A DNA stretch of 64,000 bases from Aminomonas paucivorans DSM 12260 (GTDB lineage: Bacteria; Synergistota; Synergistia; Synergistales; Synergistaceae): NCBI RefSeq assembly GCF_000165795.1, contig NZ_CM001022.1, positions 1,955,812-2,019,811 of the forward strand. Direction: 5' to 3'. Shown here piece after piece: positions 58,239 to 64,000 of this stretch. The translations under genes and the position numbers were made by a program. The notes under the pieces are model-generated. The model searched no databases and was not told the origin of the DNA. It worked only from the letters and a program-made list of their open reading frames with translations. The number at the start of each line of letters is the position of its first letter. Within the stretch, counting starts at the first letter, position 1.

Positions 58239-58916
58239 ATGCCGCAGAAGAGTCTCAACGCGGAGGAGCGGGCCTATCGCTCCATCATCAAGCTGATCCT
58301 CTCGGGGTTCTACCGCCCCGGGGATTTTCTCCTGGAGGTGGAACTGGCGGAACGCCTCCAGATGAGCCGGACCCCCGTGAGCCGAGCCCTGGCCCGGCTG
58401 GTGGTGGAGGGCTTTCTGGACAAGATGCCCAAGAAGGGGTGCTTCATCCCCGTCCCCACCCCGGAGGACGCGGCGCAGGTCTTCCGCGCCCGCATCGCCG
58501 TGGAGAGCGAGGCGGCGGCCGGAGCCGCCCGGCTCGCCACGGAGGAGGAGATCCGCCATCTGGAGGACCTGGTGGCCCAGGACGAAGAGGCGGTACGCAC
58601 CCTGGCCAAGGAGTCCTTCTCCGCCATCAACGAGGCATTGCACCTGGGCATCGCCCGGGCGTCCCGCAACGCCTACCTGGAGCGCTGGTGCCGCTACATC
58701 TTCTGGCGGTCCAATCTCTACGTCTTCTACCTGGACAGCTTCTACCGATCCGTGGAACGCAGCCAGGTGCCCCCCCAGAAGACCCCGGCACAACACCGGA
58801 CCCTGGTCCAGGCCATCCGGGAGCACGACCCGGAGGAAGCGGCCCGGCTCATGCGGGTCCACATCGAACGCAGCTACGAGGTCCTCCTCTTCCGCCCCGA
58901 AGACCCCAGACCCTAG
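58239..58916 (+). CDS. FCD-type GntR transcriptional regulator
   Basis: 225 residues. The N-terminal winged helix (AYRSIIKLILSGFYRPGDFL; LAERLQMSRTPVSRALARLVVEGFL) is followed by an FCD domain with metal-site candidates in INEALHLGIARASRN (about residues 129-143) and MRVHIERSYE near the C-terminus. It is directly upstream of an amino-acid dehydrogenase/racemase operon and separated from it by a terminator. The promoter of that operon contains two copies of a TGATG-N4-CATCA-like site, a plausible operator for this protein. Effector unknown, possibly an amino acid or its keto derivative. Confidence 0.9.
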   Translation: MPQKSLNAEERAYRSIIKLILSGFYRPGDFLLEVELAERLQMSRTPVSRALARLVVEGFLDKMPKKGCFIPVPTPEDAAQVFRARIAVESEAAAGAARLATEEEIRHLEDLVAQDEEAVRTLAKESFSAINEALHLGIARASRNAYLERWCRYIFWRSNLYVFYLDSFYRSVERSQVPPQKTPAQHRTLVQAIREHDPEEAARLMRVHIERSYEVLLFRPEDPRP

Positions 58917-58931
58917 ACTCGCCCCTAACAG

Positions 58932-58967
58932 AGGGCCCCGTATCTCTCCGGGGCCCTTTCGTTTTTT
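58932..58967 (+). terminator. Terminator of the GntR gene
   Basis: AGGGCCCCG (58932-58940) pairs with CGGGGCCCT (58949-58957), followed by TTCG and six T. Confidence 0.88.
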
Positions 58968-58978
58968 CTTTCTCCAAG

Positions 58979-59008
58979 TTGACCCGCTTCCCCCGTCGTG
59001 GGTAAAAT
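58979..59008 (+). promoter_or_regulatory. Promoter of the dehydrogenase/racemase operon
   Basis: TTGACC (58979-58984), 18-base spacer, TAAAAT (59003-59008). Transcription would start about 100 bases before the first gene. Confidence 0.65.
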
Positions 59009-59023
59009 CAGACAAGTGATCAT

Positions 59024-59037
59024 TGATGGATACATTA
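59024..59037. promoter_or_regulatory. Operator-like repeat, copy 1
   Basis: TGATGGATACATTA, an imperfect TGATG-N4-CATCA palindrome just after the predicted transcription start. It shares TGGATACAT with copy 2 at 59073-59086. Confidence 0.55.
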
Positions 59038-59064
59038 CCCCGTCCCGGACGGGGTTCTTCTTTT
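59038..59064 (+). terminator. Terminator-like hairpin in the operon leader
   Basis: CCCCGTC (59038-59044) and GACGGGG (59048-59054) form a 7-bp stem followed by TTCTTCTTTT. It is downstream of the promoter and before the first gene, the layout of an attenuator. Confidence 0.6.
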
Positions 59065-59072
59065 CTCTCTAG

Positions 59073-59086
59073 ATATGGATACATCA
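59073..59086. promoter_or_regulatory. Operator-like repeat, copy 2
   Basis: ATATGGATACATCA, the other imperfect half of the same TGATG-N4-CATCA-like motif, located between the hairpin and the first gene. Confidence 0.55.
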
Positions 59087-59111
59087 ATCCACCCACAAGG
59101 GAGTGACGGGC

Positions 59112-59813
59112 ATGGCGGGAAAGCAGGTTCTTCTTCTCGGCCTGGGAAAGCAGGGACGGGCAGCCCTCTGGGATCTCTCGCGGGACCCGAGCATCGAGAC
59201 CCTTCGGATATGCGACCCTTCCCCGGAAACCGCCGAGGTGGCCTCTCGCTACGGCGGGGGAAAGGAGACGATCCTTCCCCTCTCCGCAGAGGACCCGAAG
59301 GGTCTTCTGCGGGAGATGGAACGGGCGGACGGGGTCCTGGAGACTCTCCCGGGGCGGTTGGCCCTCCCCGTGGCCCGTCTGGCCGCCCGGGCAGGGGTCC
59401 CCACGGTCAGCACCATGTACCTGGCCGATCCGGGGGAGCGGGACCCGCAGCGGCGTCTGGCCCAGCAGGAGGAGCTGATCGCCCTGGACGAGGAAGCCCG
59501 GCGGACCGGGGCCATTCTGCTCCCGGAGTGCGGCATGGACCCGGGGCTGGACCTGGTGCTCTGCAAGGAGGCCCTTCGGGGGTTCGAGACGGTGGAGTCC
59601 CTGGTCTCCTACGGGGCGGGGTTTCCCGAGGCCGCCGCGGCGGACAACCCCCTGGGCTATCGGTTCACCTGGTCCATCCCGGGGGTGATGCGCTCCTACC
59701 TGCGTCCCGCCCTGGTGATCCGGGGAGGGAAAGCCTGCCCCATCCCGGCGGAGGCGGTCTTCGCCCCGGAAAACACCAGACCCCGGCACGAGGAGGAGGA
59801 CAAACGGCCATGA
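59112..59813 (+). CDS. Short saccharopine-dehydrogenase-like protein (C-terminal domain missing)
   Basis: 233 residues. The Rossmann region (VLLLGLGKQGRAALWDLSRD) and the first part of the catalytic domain (ILLPECGMDPGLDLVLCKEAL; DNPLGYRFTWSIPGVMRSYLRPAL) align well with the full-length relative at 60595. The protein stops soon after GGKACPIPAEAVF, about 200 residues short of the usual length. The last 15 residues are charged and unlike the family. It is intact as a frame, with a good start (AAGGGAG) and a 4-base overlap with the next gene, so it may be a natural short form rather than debris. It could act as a partner of the long protein. Confidence 0.75.
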   Translation: MAGKQVLLLGLGKQGRAALWDLSRDPSIETLRICDPSPETAEVASRYGGGKETILPLSAEDPKGLLREMERADGVLETLPGRLALPVARLAARAGVPTVSTMYLADPGERDPQRRLAQQEELIALDEEARRTGAILLPECGMDPGLDLVLCKEALRGFETVESLVSYGAGFPEAAAADNPLGYRFTWSIPGVMRSYLRPALVIRGGKACPIPAEAVFAPENTRPRHEEEDKRP

Positions 59814-60598
59814 GTAACCTCGCACCATCTGAACTGCGACCCCTAGCACACATCGGGGTCCTCTGCTGGGAGGCGGGCAAGGTGCCCCGGGGGCTGGTGC
59901 AGCTGGAAGCCCTGCGGGGGAACAGCACCAACCCCCTCACCTATCCCTTCCCCGTGGCGTTCCGGCGGGTGGAGGGGGCCTGCTGGGACACCATCCTGGA
60001 GCACCCGGACCCGGAGGTGCACCGAAGGATGGTGGAGGCGGGGCGGGAACTGGTGGCCTCCGGGATCCGGGGGGTGACCACCAGCTGCGGCTTCAACATC
60101 CTGCTTCAACAAAGGCTGGCGGAGGCTCTGGGGGTGCCGGTCTTCACCTCCAGCCTCCTCCAGGTCCCCTGGGTGGCCCGTCTTCTGGGCCCCCGGGCCC
60201 GGATCGGCGTCCTCACCGCCAAGGAGGACGCCCTGACGGAGGAACACCTGCGCTGCGCCGGCATCGACCCGGCGTCGACCCACATCCGGGGCCTCGACGC
60301 CTGCCCCCAGTGGAGCCGGATCTTCCGTTTCCCGGAGGAGCCGGTGGATCTGGAGGCGATCCGAAAGGAGGTGGTGAACACCGCCCTCGACGCCCTCAAG
60401 ACCGCCCCGGACATAGGCGCCTTCGTCCTGGAGTGCACCGACCTGCCCCCCTTCGCGGAGGCGATCCGACGCGCCACGGGAAGGCCGGTCTTCGACTTCG
60501 TCACCCTGGTGGGATGGGTCCATTCCGCCTTGGGCATCCAAACCCCCGATCCGGTGGGGGGAACACGTACATTCGGCCATGGGAGGCATGGATCATGA
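59810..60598 (+). CDS. Asp/Glu racemase-superfamily protein
   Basis: 262 residues. The pair of catalytic cysteines expected for cofactor-independent racemases is present at Cys93 (GVTTSCGFNILLQ) and Cys209 (FVLECTDLPPF). The remaining sequence resembles aspartate/glutamate/hydantoin racemase-like proteins rather than MurI. The likely reaction is amino-acid or hydantoin epimerisation, or a decarboxylase-type variant. Placed between two dehydrogenase-like genes with 4-base overlaps on both sides, it probably feeds the correct stereoisomer to them (inference). Confidence 0.82.
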   Translation: MSNLAPSELRPLAHIGVLCWEAGKVPRGLVQLEALRGNSTNPLTYPFPVAFRRVEGACWDTILEHPDPEVHRRMVEAGRELVASGIRGVTTSCGFNILLQQRLAEALGVPVFTSSLLQVPWVARLLGPRARIGVLTAKEDALTEEHLRCAGIDPASTHIRGLDACPQWSRIFRFPEEPVDLEAIRKEVVNTALDALKTAPDIGAFVLECTDLPPFAEAIRRATGRPVFDFVTLVGWVHSALGIQTPDPVGGTRTFGHGRHGS

Positions 60599-61914
60599 AG
60601 AGCATTCTGGTTCTCGGAGCGGGACGGGTGGCCCGCCCCTGCGTGCAGTATCTGTTGGGAAAGGGACATGCCGTCACGGCGGTGGATCTGGCCCAGAAGA
60701 ACCTGGACCAGGTCCTGGGAGGGCACCCCCAGGGTACGGGGCTGCTCGGCGACGCGGGACGGGAGGCCGCCGCCCTGGTGGCGACACGGCATTCGGATCT
60801 GGTGGTCTGCCTGCTCCCTCCCCGGTTCATGGGCCCGGTGGCCCGAATCTGCCTGGAGGCTCGGGTCCCCTTGGTGCACCCCGCCTACCTGGACGAGGAA
60901 CAGCGATCCCTGAGCGCGGGCTTCGAGGCGGCGGGGGTGACGATGCTGCCGGAGCTGGGGCTGGACCCGGGGATCGACCACATGTCCGCCGCCCGAACGG
61001 TGCGGCGCATCCGAAGCCTGGGGGGCCGGGTGCGGTCCTTCCGCTCCCTCTGCGGGGCCCTGCCCGCGGCGGAGGCCAACACCAACCCCTGGGGGTACAA
61101 GCTCTCCTGGGCCCCGGAAAGCCTCATCGGGGCCAGCCTGCGCAGCGCCGCCATCCTGGAGGGGGGACTGGCGGTGCACCGTCCCGACGGGACGACCTAC
61201 CGCCACCCGGAGCTGGAGGAGATCGAGGGCCTGGGGTGGTTCGAGGTGTACGCCAACGGCGATTCCCTCCCCTACCGGGAGGCCTACGGCATCCCGGAGG
61301 TTCGGGATCTCTACCGGGGGACCCTGCGCTATCTGGGCTGGTGCGAGACCATCTGCGCCATGAACCGCCTTCGGCTGGTGAGCGGCGAACCGGAAGACCT
61401 GGGGGGGATCCCCCTGCGGGACCTCCTGGCCCGCCGCCTGGGATGCGGGAGCGACCAGGTGGAGGGGGCCTTCTGTGCCGCCCTGGGCCTGGAACGGCAC
61501 TCCGCGGTGTTCCTGCGCTTCGCCTGGTTGGACTTCTTCTCCCGCCGGCCCATCCCGACCTCCTGCGCCACCCCGCAGGACGTGGTGTCCTGGCTCTTCG
61601 GGGAAAAGCTGGTCTACACCCCGGAGGAGCGGGATCTGGTGGTGCTGCGGGACCAGTTCCTGGTGGAGGTCCCGGGAAGCGCCAAACTGCTGCGCCTGCG
61701 CTCCACCCTGGTGGACTTCGGGGAGCCGGGAGGGGACAGCTCCGTGGCCCGCACCACCGGTCTGCCCCCGGCCATCGGCGCCCACCTGATCCTGGAGGGG
61801 CGCATCCGCACCCCGGGCATCCACACCCCCGTGCTCCCGGAGATCTACGAGCCCATCCTGGAGGAGCTGGCAGCCCAGGGGGTGGCCCTACGGGAGGAGG
61901 AGACGGAAGTCTAG
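60595..61914 (+). CDS. Saccharopine-dehydrogenase-like oxidoreductase, full length
   Basis: 439 residues. The Rossmann motif is ILVLGAGRVARPCVQYLLGKG. The middle contains MLPELGLDPGIDHMSAARTV and EANTNPWGYKLSWAPESLIGA, as in saccharopine reductases/dehydrogenases; the C-terminal domain has DSSVARTTGLPPAIGAHLILEG. Reactions of this family link amino acids with keto acids through a secondary amine, or oxidise related amino acids. The gene overlaps the racemase-like gene by 4 bases and ends at a terminator. Lysine or another dibasic amino acid is a reasonable substrate but not proven. Confidence 0.87.
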   Translation: MKSILVLGAGRVARPCVQYLLGKGHAVTAVDLAQKNLDQVLGGHPQGTGLLGDAGREAAALVATRHSDLVVCLLPPRFMGPVARICLEARVPLVHPAYLDEEQRSLSAGFEAAGVTMLPELGLDPGIDHMSAARTVRRIRSLGGRVRSFRSLCGALPAAEANTNPWGYKLSWAPESLIGASLRSAAILEGGLAVHRPDGTTYRHPELEEIEGLGWFEVYANGDSLPYREAYGIPEVRDLYRGTLRYLGWCETICAMNRLRLVSGEPEDLGGIPLRDLLARRLGCGSDQVEGAFCAALGLERHSAVFLRFAWLDFFSRRPIPTSCATPQDVVSWLFGEKLVYTPEERDLVVLRDQFLVEVPGSAKLLRLRSTLVDFGEPGGDSSVARTTGLPPAIGAHLILEGRIRTPGIHTPVLPEIYEPILEELAAQGVALREEETEV

Positions 61915-61934
61915 CTCCTCTCCCACACGCAAGA

Positions 61935-61961
61935 GGGGGCGGCCACCAGGCCGCCCCCTTT
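61935..61961 (+). terminator. Terminator of the dehydrogenase/racemase operon
   Basis: A perfect 10-bp stem GGGGGCGGCC/GGCCGCCCCC (61935-61944 with 61949-61958) is followed by TTT. The hairpin may also serve the convergent amidinotransferase-like gene. Confidence 0.8.
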
Positions 61962-61990
61962 CGCGTCGCCCCGTGGGGTGTTCCTCCCCT

Positions 61991-63010
61991 TCAGCTCCGG
62001 TCCCGCAGGAGGGGCAGGGAAGAGCAGTGCAGCCCCCCGCCGTGCTTGCGGCACTCCTCGTAAGGGGTGGTCAGCACCGTGCAGCCTCGCTTCGTCAGCA
62101 GCTCCGCCGTCCAGACCGCCGAGGCGTCCAGGATCACCTTCCCCGGGGCCACGGCCAGACAGTTGATGGCCGCTCCCCCGTCGTCCCGGAAATCCACGGG
62201 AATCGCCTCGATGCCCAGCTCCGCCAGTTTTTCCAGGAACCAGAAGGGCAGCCGCTCCACCTGCACCAGGGCCTTGTCCCGGTCCACCATCAGAAGGGCC
62301 CCGTCGATGTGCATGCTGTAGCCCACCAGGGGCACCTCCAGAAGCTCCGTATCCTGGTGCCGCAGGACGCACCGGAGCTGGTCCACCCCCGCGGCGTTCT
62401 GCCGGGAGCTGGTGCCCACCACGGCGGTGCGCTCGTTGAGGAAGGTGAAGCTCCCTCCCTCCAGCAGCCCCGCCCCGTGGACGGTGTGGAGGATGGGCAT
62501 CCCCAGCTCCGCCAGCTTGCGGGAAAGGAAGGCCTCCTCCCCCCGCCGTCCCGTCCCATAGGGTTTCCCCACGGGTCCCATGCGACCCACCACGGCTCCA
62601 CCCTTGACCACGATCCCGTTGTCCCGGACGAACATGGCGTTGGGGTCCCGGGGACCTCCTTCCAGATAGACCACCTCCGTCCCGCAGCCCCGCAGGACCT
62701 CCGCGAAGGCGTCGTGCTCCCTCTGCATGGCCCCCAGATCCGGCCCGCGATCGGAGCGGAAGTACCACTGTTCCTCGTCGTCGATGAGGGCGTCCAGCTC
62801 CGGATCGTACCGGTCCGAGGTCATCCGCAGGATCTCCTCCCCCGGACGGTGGAGCAGCACCGTCCGCAGGGGCCCCACGTCGTCGTAGACCCCCCAGCGT
62901 CGGCCCCAGACCCGGGCCTGCATGTCCTCGTCCTCGAAGGCCGGCAGGGCCCGGGAAGGGATCCTCCGGAGGACCAGATGGTAGTATTGGGCGCTGTCTC
63001 GCAGCTTCAT
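61991..63010 (-). CDS. Amidinotransferase / arginine-deiminase-fold hydrolase
   Basis: 339 residues of the guanidine-group-modifying superfamily. Recognisable elements are PNAMFVRDNGIVVKGGAVVGRMG (FxRD), GAGLLEGGSFTFLNE, SMHIDGALLMVDRDKALV (catalytic His) and, near the C-terminus, HGGGLHCSSLPLLRD with the nucleophilic Cys. Candidates are arginine deiminase-like, dimethylarginine hydrolase-like or ornithine/arginine-metabolising enzymes; sequence alone does not choose. The start has GGGAGGGG upstream. It follows the NhaC gene by 31 bases, so both are probably co-transcribed. Confidence 0.85.
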   Translation of the reverse strand: MKLRDSAQYYHLVLRRIPSRALPAFEDEDMQARVWGRRWGVYDDVGPLRTVLLHRPGEEILRMTSDRYDPELDALIDDEEQWYFRSDRGPDLGAMQREHDAFAEVLRGCGTEVVYLEGGPRDPNAMFVRDNGIVVKGGAVVGRMGPVGKPYGTGRRGEEAFLSRKLAELGMPILHTVHGAGLLEGGSFTFLNERTAVVGTSSRQNAAGVDQLRCVLRHQDTELLEVPLVGYSMHIDGALLMVDRDKALVQVERLPFWFLEKLAELGIEAIPVDFRDDGGAAINCLAVAPGKVILDASAVWTAELLTKRGCTVLTTPYEECRKHGGGLHCSSLPLLRDRS

Positions 63011-63041
63011 GCTTCCCCTCCCTTTCCTTCGGACGTGCCCA

Positions 63042-64000
63042 TCAGGCTTCGTCGGGACGCCGCCGTCCCAGGATCGGTTCTCCCCTCTTGCCCAGCCAGG
63101 CGATGCCGATGCCCAGGTAGGCGGTCAGGATCGACACGATGGGGTTCATCCAGTTCAGGAACGCGTAGGGCAGGTACTCCAGGGTGGGCACTCCGAAGAG
63201 CCCCGCGTGGTAGGCCCCGCAGGAGTTCCAGGGCACCAGCACGGAGGTGATGGTGCCAGCGTCCTCCAGGCAGCGGGAGAGCATCCGGGGGTGCAGCCCC
63301 TTCTGGGCGAAGGTGGTCTTGTACATCCGCCCGGGGATCACGATGGCCAGGTACTGGTCCCCCAGAAGGATGTTGCAGGAAACGCTGGAGAGGATCACCG
63401 CCGTGACCAGGCCGCCCACGGTGCGAACCCTCGCCAGGACCTTCTCCAGGATCACATCCAGGAAACCGCACTTCTCCATGACTCCGCCGAAGGCCAAGGC
63501 GCAGAAGCTCAGGGAGACGGTCCAATTCATGGCCTGCAGCCCTCCCCGGGCGAGGAGGTCCTTGAGCATCCCTCCCACCTCCTTGGCCAGGTCCGGCCGG
63601 ATGGAGAGGTTGTTCTCTCCCAGCACCTTCAGGGCCGCGGCGGTGTCGGAGGCGTCCGCCAGGGCGGCGGACAGGGCGGGGGAATAGCCGTTCTGCAGCA
63701 CGTTCAGCATATCTGCGATCCCCACCCCCTGGAGCAACGCCATGGCGCTCCCCGCCAGAACTCCGGCCATGAGGCCGGGCAGGGCGGGGATCTTCATGGC
63801 CACCAGGGCGATGACCAGCACCGGGGGCAACAGTCCCCAGGGAGACACGTGGAACTCCCGGGCCATCACCGCCTGGATGGCCTGGATGCGCTCCACCTCC
63901 AGGGTCCCTCCGGCGAAACGCATCCCCAGTGCCAGGGCCAGGATCAGGACGATGACGTAGGTCGGGCCGGTGGTCCACAGCATGGCCCGGATGTGCTGGA
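63042..64000 (-). CDS. NhaC-type Na+/H+ antiporter (partial)
   Basis: At least 319 residues of a polytopic membrane protein; the N-terminal end lies beyond the right edge (the frame continues upstream of the ATG at 63983 as QHIRAMLWTTGP). Multiple membrane helices are visible. Conserved-looking NhaC segments include SLSFCALAFGGVMEKCGFLD, ILSSVSCNILLGDQYLAIVIPG, and the C-terminal TSVLVPWNSCGAYHAGLFGVP. Members exchange Na+ for H+, or in some cases malate/lactate or amino-acid-related ions. Pairing with an arginine-type enzyme raises the possibility of a substrate/product exchanger (inference). Confidence 0.9.
   Translation of the reverse strand, partial: QHIRAMLWTTGPTYVIVLILALALGMRFAGGTLEVERIQAIQAVMAREFHVSPWGLLPPVLVIALVAMKIPALPGLMAGVLAGSAMALLQGVGIADMLNVLQNGYSPALSAALADASDTAAALKVLGENNLSIRPDLAKEVGGMLKDLLARGGLQAMNWTVSLSFCALAFGGVMEKCGFLDVILEKVLARVRTVGGLVTAVILSSVSCNILLGDQYLAIVIPGRMYKTTFAQKGLHPRMLSRCLEDAGTITSVLVPWNSCGAYHAGLFGVPTLEYLPYAFLNWMNPIVSILTAYLGIGIAWLGKRGEPILGRRRPDEA

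Noticed and set aside
1-64000. CRISPR arrays, tRNA and rRNA genes
   Set aside because: No regularly spaced repeats and no recognisable tRNA or rRNA sequence were seen by eye; a tRNAscan or covariance search would settle small cases.

Overview
The window is very GC-rich chromosomal DNA (I estimate high sixties percent) with strong G/C third-position bias, which is why both strands carry long spurious open frames. The gene content is a bacterial V/A-type ATPase, peptidases, amino-acid-catabolism enzymes, citrate lyase, an NhaC antiporter and a cysteine-desulfidase-family protein. This fits an anaerobic amino-acid-fermenting bacterium, most likely a member of the Synergistota (an Aminomonas-like lineage). 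That placement is inferred from gene content, not from a marker-gene search. I found no rRNA, tRNA or CRISPR array.

Layout. 1-1.9 kb (minus): the end of a FecCD-type importer permease and a CobT-like phosphoribosyltransferase, probably cobamide related. 2.1-12.2 kb (plus): a V-type ATPase operon in the order D-G/H-C-I-K-F-E-A-B. Its catalytic A-subunit gene is split by an ISL3-like insertion sequence at 7784-9200, with near-perfect terminal repeats and a target duplication; the transposase itself carries a +1 frameshift. An HD-GYP gene is translationally coupled to the operon end. 13.7-15 kb: an orphan minus-strand transcription unit with clear promoter and terminator, and a small LacI-type regulator. 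15-19.7 kb: a DUF2207-LemA-DUF2207 block with twin promoters. 19.7-26.6 kb: M18 aminopeptidase, zinc-ribbon membrane protein, DEAD-box helicase with a structured leader, NlpC/P60 hydrolase and homoserine dehydrogenase. 26.7-27.2 kb: a RelB/YafQ-type toxin-antitoxin pair.

27.4-35.4 kb (minus): a five-gene run of leucyl aminopeptidase, amidohydrolase, cysteine-desulfidase family protein, RecD2-like helicase and DUF4403 protein. 35.6-38.9 kb (plus): iron alcohol dehydrogenase, HD-GYP protein and flavoprotein. 39-46.4 kb: M16 peptidase, zinc-ribbon protein, saccharopine-dehydrogenase-like protein, a DUF6364/PIN toxin-antitoxin pair and a uridine-kinase-like protein.

46.6-55.7 kb (plus) is the most striking metabolic block: a FadR/GntR regulator, an HD protein, two complete large+small aconitase-superfamily hydratases, an isocitrate-dehydrogenase-family enzyme, and citrate lyase DEF. 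It could interconvert 2-oxoglutarate, isocitrate, citrate and acetate plus oxaloacetate, or do equivalent citramalate/mesaconate chemistry. 55.8-58.2 kb: flavodoxin-like reductase, second iron alcohol dehydrogenase, MsrB. 58.2-61.9 kb: a GntR regulator with a downstream operon (short dehydrogenase, Asp/Glu-racemase-like protein, full-length saccharopine-dehydrogenase-like protein). That operon's leader holds two operator-like repeats around a terminator hairpin. 62-64 kb (minus): an amidinotransferase-fold enzyme and an NhaC antiporter that runs off the right edge.
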